Assembly: GCA_029256665.1 (NCBI GenBank)
Contig: JAQSXN010000195.1
Coordinates: 1 to 7,177, forward strand
DNA: 7,177 bases
From: Paenibacillus sp.
GTDB lineage: Bacteria > Bacillota > Bacilli > Paenibacillales > Paenibacillaceae
Direction of reading: 5' to 3'
Position numbers and translations under genes: made by a program. Shown one piece after another: positions 1-5,312 of this stretch; position 1 is the stretch's first letter; each line of letters begins with the position of its first letter. Under the pieces are notes generated by a model, which did not search any database, was not told the DNA's origin, and saw nothing but the letters and a program-made list of their open reading frames with translations.

Positions 1-53
1 ATATGCGAATTCCCCCGCTAACGATTTCTCGAAAAAACTTATACGCAATAGCG

Positions 54-82
54 AAAAAAAACGCGAGCTACTTGCGCCCGCG
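54..82 (-). terminator. Rho-independent terminator overlapping the 3' end of dnaI
   Basis: Read on the minus strand, positions 82-76 (CGCGGGC) pair with 68-62 (GCTCGCG), a 7-bp stem with one G-U pair and a 7-nt loop. Eight consecutive T follow at 61-54. The dnaI stop codon (68-70) spans the loop and the first base of the 3' arm, so the hairpin is built from the last codons of the gene. This is a textbook intrinsic terminator shape and should end the dnaB-dnaI transcript. The remaining 53 bp to the left edge show no gene that I can support. Confidence 0.85.
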
Positions 83-1024
83 TTTGTTCTCTCCCGTTAC
101 CATGACCACTTCCACATAAGGCCGGACACGATCCATCAACCGCTGTCCCTTGTGGAGCTCGTCCCCGTCTTTGCTCGTAAAGCTAAAGTGCCGCTCGAGC
201 GCCTCCAAATCGTAATTCGACGTGTAGAACGTCGGCTTGCGTTCCATCCGGTAATTCAAGATCGCCCCAAGGACATGATCCCGCACCCACGGATTCAAGT
301 TTTCCGCTCCGATATCGTCGAAGATGAGCAGATCCGTTTCCTTCATCATCTCGACCGTTTCCTTCAGCTTGGAGGGCTCGTGCATCAGCGATTTGAGATC
401 CTCCACGAAATCCGGCATGTAGACGATAACGCCTGAATATCCTGCCTTCGCCAGCTCTTGCAGCAAATAACACATCAGGAACGTCTTGCCCGTGCCGAAT
501 CGTCCGGCGAGATACAATCCTTGTTCCTGCAGGCCGCTCTCCTTGGTCCGGTCGATGTAACGAAGCAACTGGCCGACTGCCTTCGCCCGCTCCAAGTCGG
601 TCGTCAATATTTCGTCGGACGAATACCCTCTGCGAAGCGCCGCGTCGTCCACGTAGAAGCTGCGAATCCGGCTGCGGATGGCGTCCTCCGTTTGGCGGGC
701 AAGAAATTTTTTGCAGGAAACCTTACGATCGTGCAATTGCGTTAATCCGTTTACCGTCTCCGAGCTGAGCAGCGTATAATGCCCTTCATAGTCGTTCGGA
801 CATCGGTCGAGTCCCGGACAGTTCGAGCAATTGCGATACTCCGTCGCATATTGGTAGACTCGGTTCAGGTTCAGCCGGAGAACATCCTCGTTAAGTTCGG
901 GATGCTTGTCCAGCAGCTTGCCGATGAGCGGATCCCGCATCAGCTCCGCCAGCTTCCGCTCCGCCAAATCCGTCATGGATTGACCAGCCGGCCACGACTT
1001 CAATAATTCGCCTAACGATTCCAA
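68..1024 (-). CDS. dnaI: Primosomal protein DnaI (helicase loader)
   Basis: A 318-residue AAA+ ATPase that loads the replicative helicase onto DNA during primosome assembly in Firmicutes. The N-terminal part (about 1-110) carries the zinc-binding set C66, C69, H82 and C104, matching the Cys/Cys/His/Cys ligand arrangement described for Bacillus subtilis DnaI, where this domain contacts the helicase. The ATPase part has Walker A GRFGTGKT (174-181), Walker B LLIFDDIG (232-239), a TSN sensor-1 motif (268-270) and a basic segment GQRLMDRVRP (293-302) that probably holds the arginine finger. The start is TTG: the ribosome binding site AGAGGTGA (1039-1032) lies 7 nt upstream, and the protein then begins MESLGELL as expected for full length. 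It lies 52 bp downstream of dnaB on the same strand with no terminator between, so the two are likely cotranscribed. Length and motifs are normal for the family; the annotation is firm. Confidence 0.96.
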   Translation of the reverse strand: MESLGELLKSWPAGQSMTDLAERKLAELMRDPLIGKLLDKHPELNEDVLRLNLNRVYQYATEYRNCSNCPGLDRCPNDYEGHYTLLSSETVNGLTQLHDRKVSCKKFLARQTEDAIRSRIRSFYVDDAALRRGYSSDEILTTDLERAKAVGQLLRYIDRTKESGLQEQGLYLAGRFGTGKTFLMCYLLQELAKAGYSGVIVYMPDFVEDLKSLMHEPSKLKETVEMMKETDLLIFDDIGAENLNPWVRDHVLGAILNYRMERKPTFYTSNYDLEALERHFSFTSKDGDELHKGQRLMDRVRPYVEVVMVTGENKRGRK

Positions 1025-1031
1025 TTCGCTC

Positions 1032-1039
1032 TCACCTCT
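1032..1039 (-). promoter_or_regulatory. dnaI ribosome binding site that decides a TTG start
   Basis: The minus strand reads AGAGGTGA followed by a 7-nt spacer and TTG at 1024-1022. This strong Shine-Dalgarno match supports the TTG start, which gives a complete DnaI N-terminus. Confidence 0.8.
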
Positions 1040-1076
1040 TCGTTCGTCCGTGGACGCCTAATTCGCTCCTATACGA

Positions 1077-2603
1077 TCAACCTTTGCCGTCGAGCTTGCG
1101 CGCCAGCTTGCGCAGCTCCTCTAGTTCGGCCGCGGAAACCGCCGATGACGATTCGCTCGCGCCTACGATCGGGATAGCCGGCTTGCGCGAAATGCCCCTG
1201 CTTCCATTCCCGCGGCCGCCCCCGCTTCTGCCTCCAGCGTACGCCGTTCCCTGCGAGGCTGCGCCATCCTTGCGTTTCTCCTTGTCCTGCTCCAATTGAG
1301 CTTGAATACGCACGTACTGTACGGCACGTTCGAACGTGTCGACGCCTTTCATCAGCATGTTGGACGCCACATGGTCCAGGTAGGCTTTCGTAATCCGGCT
1401 GTCGTCCGCCCCGCCGATGACATAATGGATGAGGACGTTAATAACGGGCTCGGCCAGCCGGTAATTCAGGTCGATTCGTTCCATCACTTGCTCCAGCCAT
1501 CCCGGCACCGCCCCAGGGAAGAACCGTCGGATAAACCGCGTGTGCGGTTCGTTGCGCATAAGCATGTTGTATTGCTGGATATCGCAGCGCCCGGCAAGCG
1601 CGCTAGGCACCGGCAGGTAATCCTGCTCTTCCACCGCTATTTCTTCCGGATCCTCTTCTTCGCGATCCGGCTCTTCGATTACTTTCGTTCTCGCGAGCAC
1701 GCGCTGGCGCTCGTCTTCGCGTTTGCGGTCTTGCCTGTAGACGCTGCTGGCCTTGAGCTGCAGTTCGTCCACGTTCAATTTGCCCGAGGCATCGAACACT
1801 CCGTTCTCGTCGAGAAGCCGGCATACGTTGACAACGGATATTTGATACTTATAAGCTACATAATTTACTTGAGCCATGCTGTCCGCGTCGTTTCTTAACC
1901 GTTCCACATACGGCCTATTGGCAGACGAACGAGGGAAATGCAGAATAAGCTCCCCGTACGCGATGCCGGCGGTTGCCGCTTGATCCGGTTTCGCCGCCTG
2001 GCGGGAAGGCGCGACCTCGCTTAATGCCTGCTCCAACTCCGTATCGAAGGATTGCATGTTCAATTTAAACAGCTCGTAGAAAGGCACCGAAATATTCTCT
2101 TTCGTCAGCTCGGAACCCGCAAGCTCGTCGGGCTCGCTCGCTCCGAATTGCTCCCTCAGCTCGATAACCGCGTATTTGCCGATCTTATCCCGCAGAAGCA
2201 TCGTCAGATGCATATTGCGGAAAAACTCCATGGGCGACAACGGCTGCTCCAACTCGTATTCATAGACAACGTCCGACAGATCGGGCCCGCCAAGCCTGGA
2301 CGTCTGCAGCAGCCCTACCGCTTCCAGCTTGGATGTTTGCTCGACGACGAACCGCCGGCTTTGCTCGTTCATCTCCAGTCCCAGTCCGAGAAACAGCCGG
2401 CGCTGAGGTTCCAATCTAGAATAACCGCTGCGGTCTTCCGCGATTCCGTGATACAGCTGCTGGTACAATGCGATTGCGAAAGCTCCTACCATCGGCTGGT
2501 AGATAAGCGATAACATTTTATGATCGGCGCTGCTCATCGAGAATCCTCGGAATATGTAATAACGGTGATGCTCCGTGAATTGCAATATATTTTGGATGCG
2601 CAT
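1077..2603 (-). CDS. dnaB: Replication initiation and membrane attachment protein DnaB (Firmicutes type)
   Basis: A 508-residue protein of the Firmicutes DnaB/DnaD primosome family. It is not the DnaB helicase of proteobacteria. With DnaD and DnaI it loads the replicative helicase at oriC and at restart sites, and it associates with the membrane. The N-terminal region (about 1-190) starts NILQFTEHHRYYIFRGFS and continues LSLIYQPMVGAFAIALYQQL, the winged-helix-containing part typical of Paenibacillus-type DnaB. An acidic and charged linker (about 291-327) leads to a helical DnaB_2/DnaD-like domain (about 330-435), including YLDHVASNMLMKGV (408-421), which sits where the YxxxI motif of the family lies. 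A Gly/Arg/Ser-rich linker (about 458-473) and a short C-terminal helix (about 490-506) follow. The ATG is preceded by GGAG (2615-2612) at 8-nt spacing. No Walker motifs are present, as expected. It is first in a dnaB-dnaI pair. Confidence 0.95.
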   Translation of the reverse strand: MRIQNILQFTEHHRYYIFRGFSMSSADHKMLSLIYQPMVGAFAIALYQQLYHGIAEDRSGYSRLEPQRRLFLGLGLEMNEQSRRFVVEQTSKLEAVGLLQTSRLGGPDLSDVVYEYELEQPLSPMEFFRNMHLTMLLRDKIGKYAVIELREQFGASEPDELAGSELTKENISVPFYELFKLNMQSFDTELEQALSEVAPSRQAAKPDQAATAGIAYGELILHFPRSSANRPYVERLRNDADSMAQVNYVAYKYQISVVNVCRLLDENGVFDASGKLNVDELQLKASSVYRQDRKREDERQRVLARTKVIEEPDREEEDPEEIAVEEQDYLPVPSALAGRCDIQQYNMLMRNEPHTRFIRRFFPGAVPGWLEQVMERIDLNYRLAEPVINVLIHYVIGGADDSRITKAYLDHVASNMLMKGVDTFERAVQYVRIQAQLEQDKEKRKDGAASQGTAYAGGRSGGGRGNGSRGISRKPAIPIVGASESSSAVSAAELEELRKLARKLDGKG

Positions 2604-2636
2604 TGCATCGACTCCATCCCATACGTTCTCCCTATT

Positions 2637-2645
2637 ATTCTAGCA
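2637..2645 (-). promoter_or_regulatory. Possible extended -10 promoter for dnaB-dnaI
   Basis: The minus strand has TGC directly followed by TAGAAT (2642-2637), an extended -10 box, about 33 bp upstream of the dnaB start and just downstream of the leftward terminator. The position is right for the first gene after a terminator, and the implied leader would be about 25-30 nt. No convincing -35 box is visible at 16-18 bp spacing (GTCCTA at the 17-bp position), so this is tentative. Confidence 0.35.
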
Positions 2646-2672
2646 CAAATGTATAGTCATAGGACGGCTTGG

Positions 2673-2702
2673 AAAATAGAAAAATCCCCCGGAAGAGGGA
2701 TT
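2673..2702 (-). terminator. Rho-independent terminator between yuiB and dnaB
   Basis: On the minus strand AATCCC (2702-2697) pairs with GGGATT (2688-2683) around an 8-nt loop, followed by TTTCTATTTT (2682-2673). It is oriented to stop transcripts coming from yuiB before dnaB. It lies more than 200 bp beyond the yuiB stop codon because the repeat element sits between them. Confidence 0.7.
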
Positions 2703-2713
2703 AAGGTTCAGAC

Positions 2714-2738
2714 GCGAGCTTATTGAACTTCCTTTAAA
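2714..2738. repeat. 25-bp direct repeat, copy 1
   Basis: This 25-bp stretch (beginning GCGAGCTTATTG, ending CCTTTAAA) is identical to 2897-2921, 183 bp away. Positions 2715-2729 also form an inverted repeat with 2745-2759: 15 bp, one mismatch that becomes a G-U pair in RNA, 15-nt loop. Copy 1 looks like a duplicated right end of the larger element plus its 9-bp outer flank. Confidence 0.9.
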
Positions 2739-2744
2739 TATAAG

Positions 2745-2912
2745 AGTTCAATAAGTTCGGTTTCCAGTACCGAGAAGATTGAAGGCAACTAGAAACTGAG
2801 GAGCGGAGCGTAGCAGCGCTACGTGAGCACCGGAAGGTTCGGTTGCCTTCAATATTCGACGCCGAGTAGGCTACTTGGAATACTTCGTAATGGGAAGCGA
2901 GCTTATTGAACT
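2745..2912 (+). repeat. 168-bp structured inverted-repeat element (MITE-like or structured RNA-like)
   Basis: The ends 2745-2770 and 2887-2912 are inverted repeats matching at 22 of 26 positions; the outermost 11 (AGTTCAATAAG) are perfect. Inside lie two further hairpins. A long one (2778-2853) has a perfect 12-bp base (ATTGAAGGCAAC with GTTGCCTTCAAT) and a 6-bp tip (CGTAGC, loop AGC, GCTACG). A short one (2862-2878) has 7 bp and a 3-nt loop. Together they draw a three-way junction. In the long hairpin, the plus-strand sequence places G-A and A-G opposite each other at 2798-2799/2833-2834 and at 2806-2807/2825-2826. These would be tandem sheared G-A pairs in plus-strand RNA or single-stranded DNA and would not form on the minus strand, so plus is given as the likely functional strand. 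No ORF lies within it. It begins 4 bp beyond the yuiB stop. It could be a non-autonomous mobile repeat, a REP-like unit, or an RNA; I cannot tell which. Confidence 0.75.
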
Positions 2913-2921
2913 TCCTTTAAA
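2897..2921. repeat. 25-bp direct repeat, copy 2, including the yuiB stop codon
   Basis: Identical to 2714-2738. Its first 16 bp are the right terminal inverted repeat of the 2745-2912 element. Its last 9 bp lie outside the element and include the yuiB stop codon (2919-2917) and the base pairs next to it. Both copies can pair with the single inverted copy at 2745-2759, so two mutually exclusive stems are possible. Confidence 0.9.
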
Positions 2922-3216
2922 ACATCTTGTAGCCGCCCTTGCGCAGAGCTCGAATAGTCCAGCCGCTTACGTATGCGCCGATCAGCGCTCCCGTTATGGG
3001 AAGATAATATACGAGCGTGTAGGTGCCGAAATTGGACAACGTCGGATTGTCCGCGGCCGGCCACGGCGACCAAATCGCCAGACCGATTAGAACGACGACG
3101 AACAGCCCGATGGGAAACCATGTCGTCTTGAGAAGCATATTCAGAATAAATCCGATGCCGAACATCATGACAAAAAACAGCACCGTCGCGATAATAATTT
3201 GCACAACCTCGATCAT
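2917..3216 (-). CDS. yuiB: YuiB-like small membrane protein
   Basis: A 99-residue, very hydrophobic protein with three predicted membrane segments (about 4-29, 33-50, 66-87) and a short basic C-terminus ending RKGGYKMF. The opening pattern, ending in GFILNMLLKTTW (21-33), and the overall plan match the YuiB family of Bacillales, whose molecular function is unknown to me. I chose the ATG at 3216 because AAAGGGG (3234-3228) lies 11 nt upstream. An in-frame TTG at 3237 would add seven residues but has no ribosome binding site and would sit on that purine tract. A promoter on the same strand (3278-3250) drives it, back to back with hemQ. The stop codon lies inside copy 2 of the 25-bp repeat. The family call rests on recognition, not on a search. 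Confidence 0.85.
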   Translation of the reverse strand: MIEVVQIIIATVLFFVMMFGIGFILNMLLKTTWFPIGLFVVVLIGLAIWSPWPAADNPTLSNFGTYTLVYYLPITGALIGAYVSGWTIRALRKGGYKMF

Positions 3217-3249
3217 TGCCTTTACGACCCCTTTCAATCATTCTATTTA

Positions 3250-3278
3250 AGTTTAATGAATGGCAAATATGAAGTCAA
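3250..3278 (-). promoter_or_regulatory. SigA-type promoter for yuiB
   Basis: On the minus strand TTGACT (3278-3273) and TAAACT (3255-3250) are separated by 17 bp. The -35 matches consensus at 5 of 6 positions and the -10 at 4 of 6. It lies just upstream of yuiB with a leader of about 25-30 nt. No other gene on this strand could use it. Confidence 0.6.
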
Positions 3279-3288
3279 TCGGCTCCCC

Positions 3289-3314
3289 GCAAATGTCACA
3301 AGTCCGTCATTTGC
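3289..3314. promoter_or_regulatory. Inverted repeat overlapping the hemQ -35 box (possible operator)
   Basis: GCAAATG (3289-3295) and CATTTGC (3308-3314) are a perfect 7-bp inverted repeat with a 12-bp spacer. The right arm overlaps the -35 box of hemQ, a usual place for a repressor or activator site. A repeat this short can arise by chance, and I recognise no known operator consensus (it does not resemble a PerR or Fur box). Confidence 0.3.
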
Positions 3315-3340
3315 TGTCGTGCCGCGGGTTGCGATACAAT
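3311..3340 (+). promoter_or_regulatory. SigA-type promoter for hemQ
   Basis: TTGCTG (3311-3316) and TACAAT (3335-3340) are separated by 18 bp. The -10 box is one base from consensus. Transcription would start near 3347, giving a leader of about 38 nt that contains the hemQ ribosome binding site GAGAGGAG (3366-3373). Confidence 0.6.
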
Positions 3341-3384
3341 AGGAGCAACCATCAACAAGCATTCCGAGAGGAGCAATACGCAAG

Positions 3385-4131
3385 ATGAGCGAAGCCGCAC
3401 AAACATTAGAGGGCTGGTACGCCCTTCACGATTTCCGCAGCGTCGATTGGACCGCATGGCGTCAAGCTTCCCAGGAAGAACGAGCCAAGGCGCTGGATGA
3501 GCTGCACGGGTTTCTGGCCGCTTGGACGCAAGTGGAGGAAGATAAAACGGGCAGCACGGCCGTCTATTCCATCGTTGGACAAAAAGCCGATTTCGTATTC
3601 ATGCATCTCCGCGAGACGTTAGAAGAATTGAACGAGCTGGAGACGGCTTTCAACAAAACGACGCTCGCGAGCTTCACCTATCCCGTCCACTCCTACGTGA
3701 GTATCGTGGAGCTGAGCAATTACATGGCGCAGCCGGGCAGCGATCCGCTGGAAAATCCGGAAATCGTTGCGCGCCTGAAGCCGATTCTGCCGAAGTGGAA
3801 ACATATCTGCTTCTACCCGATGAATAAACGCCGCGCGGGAGGCGACAACTGGTACATGCTGGGCATGGAGGAGCGCAAGACGATGATGCGCAGCCACGGC
3901 ATGATCGGGCGCAAATACGCCGGCAAGGTGAAGCAGATCATCACGGGCTCCGTCGGCTTCGACAATTGGGAGTGGGGCGTTACGTTGTTTGCAGAAGACG
4001 CGCTGCAATTCAAGAAGCTCGTCTATGAGATGCGTTTCGACGAAGTCAGCGCGCGTTTCGGCGACTTCGGCGACTTCTACGTCGGCAATTTCCTGGACGC
4101 GGAGAAATTCGATGCATTGTTGAAGGTGTAA
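3385..4131 (+). CDS. hemQ: Coproheme decarboxylase HemQ (ChdC)
   Basis: A 248-residue protein of the chlorite-dismutase-like family. It carries out the last step of the coproporphyrin-dependent haem pathway of Gram-positive bacteria, converting coproheme III to haem b by two peroxide-dependent oxidative decarboxylations in the cytoplasm. The signature block is intact: YPMNKRR (144-150) with the catalytic tyrosine Y144, K148 and M146; NWY (155-157); [11 protein letters not shown] (162-172) with proximal haem ligand H171; [15 protein letters not shown] (175-189) with distal Q184; and EWGVTLF (196-202) and [14 protein letters not shown] (213-226). These positions sit three below their Listeria HemQ counterparts (Y147, H174, Q187), so the register is consistent. 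The ribosome binding site GAGAGGAG lies 11 nt before the ATG. It is monocistronic here, with its own promoter and a strong terminator downstream. The other haem-synthesis genes are not in the window. Confidence 0.96.
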   Translation: MSEAAQTLEGWYALHDFRSVDWTAWRQASQEERAKALDELHGFLAAWTQVEEDKTGSTAVYSIVGQKADFVFMHLRETLEELNELETAFNKTTLASFTYPVHSYVSIVELSNYMAQPGSDPLENPEIVARLKPILPKWKHICFYPMNKRRAGGDNWYMLGMEERKTMMRSHGMIGRKYAGKVKQIITGSVGFDNWEWGVTLFAEDALQFKKLVYEMRFDEVSARFGDFGDFYVGNFLDAEKFDALLKV

Positions 4132-4196
4132 GCAAGCAGTCGATGATAAATAGAAGGGTATTCTCTTCGCAATAAAAGAATAATCGGCTTAAACGA

Positions 4197-4254
4197 TATA
4201 AAACCCGTCCGCTCAATGGAAAAGCAACGATTCCATTGGCGGGCGGGTTTCTTT
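4197..4254. terminator. Bidirectional terminator between convergent hemQ and SLH gene
   Basis: Positions 4201-4221 and 4231-4250 form a long stem (AAACCCG... with ...CGGGTTT) interrupted by one G-U pair and one single-base bulge, with a 9-nt loop. On the plus strand it ends in TTTCTTT (4248-4254); on the minus strand it ends in TTTTATAT. It lies directly beyond the stop of the leftward SLH gene and 69 bp after hemQ, so it can serve both. Confidence 0.85.
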
Positions 4255-4255
4255 G

Positions 4256-5296
4256 TCAGATGCGGATCTCCTCGGAATCCGAATGCAGCAGCCGCAGAAT
4301 CATCGTCACGGCTTCGGCGCGCGTCGTCGTCGCCTGCGGGTTCAACAAGCCGCCGCTCTGGCCGCGCAGGATGCCGAGCTCGACCGATAGCGCCATCGAC
4401 TGGGCGGCCCAAGGCGCCACGCGATGCCGGTCAGCGAAACCGGTCAAAGCCGTTGCGTCCCAGGCAAGGGAAACGTTAGCCGCGCGAATGGCGATGGCGG
4501 CGAATTCTTGGCGCGCGATGGGATTTCCGCCGCGGAACGTGCCGTCCTCGTACCCGCCTACCCAGTTGGACCGAACGGCTTCACTAACGTAGGGCAACGC
4601 CCATGGCGGGATATTCGCCGCATCGCGGAACGATGTCGCTTGGATTAGCTGCGGTTTAACGAGCATCGCTTTGGCCAGCAGCACCGTGGCTTCCTGGCGG
4701 GTGACAGGGGCATCCGGCCGGAACGTACCATCTTCGAACCCCGTCGCGAATCCAAGCTCCATCGCTTCGCGCACCGCTGCCGCCGACCAATGGCCGATGA
4801 CATCCGAAGGCAGATGAACGGCTTTGCCCGACTTCACGTTAAAGCCGATATCCGGTGCTAGCTCCCGCATCTCAAGCTTCGAATCTACCAACTTTACCGT
4901 TTCCAGCGACAAGACGGCATCTCCGCCTCTTAGACGGTTGAACAAGGTCGATGCCAGCTCGACCTTGCCGTTCCGTCCTGCCGCATCGCCGACGCTGGTG
5001 TGAGCGAGCCGGAGCTCGCCGCGCTCCAGCAACGGCTTCACCGTAAAGCCGGGAAGCGTTATCTTCGAATCTTGGAAGGCCAAACGCACAGGATCAAACG
5101 TCAGGACAAGGTCATAGGCGTACAAATCTTTAGCTTCCGTTAACGTAACCGTGACGGCAATCACGTCTCCGGCTTCGGCAACGGACAGCTCGAAGCCGTC
5201 CGTTCCCTTCGCGAAAGTTCGCGGCCCGGGCGCGATAACCAGACATAGAAGTATAGTCGCGATGCCCATCATGATCAGTCGCTTTCGAACCGCCAT
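4256..5296 (-). CDS. Secreted cohesin-domain protein with three SLH domains (cell-wall anchor)
   Basis: A 346-residue surface protein. Residues 1-29 form a signal peptide: basic MAVRKR, hydrophobic core up to about 22, likely cleavage after TFA. Residues about 34-158 look like a cohesin-type beta-sandwich (for example LYAYDLVLTFDPVRLAF at 58-74, typical of the cohesin fold). Three S-layer homology domains follow at about 162-208, 222-272 and 285-336, each with a version of the TRAE motif (TRQE, ARQE, TRAE); three SLH units usually bind pyruvylated secondary cell-wall polymer. I chose the ATG at 5296: AGGGGAAG (5311-5304) lies 7 nt upstream and the signal peptide then starts cleanly. An earlier ATG at 5323 overlaps the upstream gene and would put MNNKRGRYS before the signal peptide. 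The gene starts 16 bp after its upstream neighbour, whose C-terminus resembles a dockerin. The obvious inference is that this protein anchors that neighbour to the wall. Confidence 0.9.
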   Translation of the reverse strand: MAVRKRLIMMGIATILLCLVIAPGPRTFAKGTDGFELSVAEAGDVIAVTVTLTEAKDLYAYDLVLTFDPVRLAFQDSKITLPGFTVKPLLERGELRLAHTSVGDAAGRNGKVELASTLFNRLRGGDAVLSLETVKLVDSKLEMRELAPDIGFNVKSGKAVHLPSDVIGHWSAAAVREAMELGFATGFEDGTFRPDAPVTRQEATVLLAKAMLVKPQLIQATSFRDAANIPPWALPYVSEAVRSNWVGGYEDGTFRGGNPIARQEFAAIAIRAANVSLAWDATALTGFADRHRVAPWAAQSMALSVELGILRGQSGGLLNPQATTTRAEAVTMILRLLHSDSEEIRI

Positions 5297-5303
5297 CGAA
5301 TAT

Positions 5304-5311
5304 CTTCCCCT
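5304..5311 (-). promoter_or_regulatory. Ribosome binding site that decides the SLH gene start
   Basis: The minus strand reads AGGGGAAG, then 7 nt, then ATG at 5296-5294. It lies just past the stop codon of the upstream gene (5315-5313) and favours the downstream ATG over the overlapping one at 5323. Confidence 0.75.
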
Positions 5312-5312
5312 T

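Noticed and set aside
1025..1076. Small hairpin CGTCC/GGACG in the dnaB-dnaI gap
   Set aside because: The stem is short and no T-tract follows, so it is not a terminator; nothing else supports a function.
1296..1898. A 200-codon open frame on the plus strand opposite dnaB
   Set aside because: It lies entirely antisense to a well-supported dnaB, has no recognisable domain, and is the kind of frame expected opposite a GC-rich gene.
2714..2921. A CRISPR-like or transposase-bearing element
   Set aside because: Only two direct copies exist, with a spacer of 158 bp holding nested inverted repeats, and no open frame for a transposase lies within the interval.
3217..3237. Seven-residue N-terminal extension of YuiB from TTG at 3237
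   Set aside because: There is no purine-rich binding site before that TTG, while the ATG at 3216 has AAAGGGG upstream and starts directly before the first membrane segment.
2903..3241. A 112-codon minus-strand frame overlapping yuiB
   Set aside because: It is the out-of-frame shadow of yuiB. The yuiB frame has clear membrane segments and family resemblance; this one is a charged sequence with no pattern.
3239..3262. Short inverted repeat CATTC/GAATG around the yuiB -10 box
   Set aside because: Five-base arms in an AT-rich promoter are likely chance, and they match no operator that I know.
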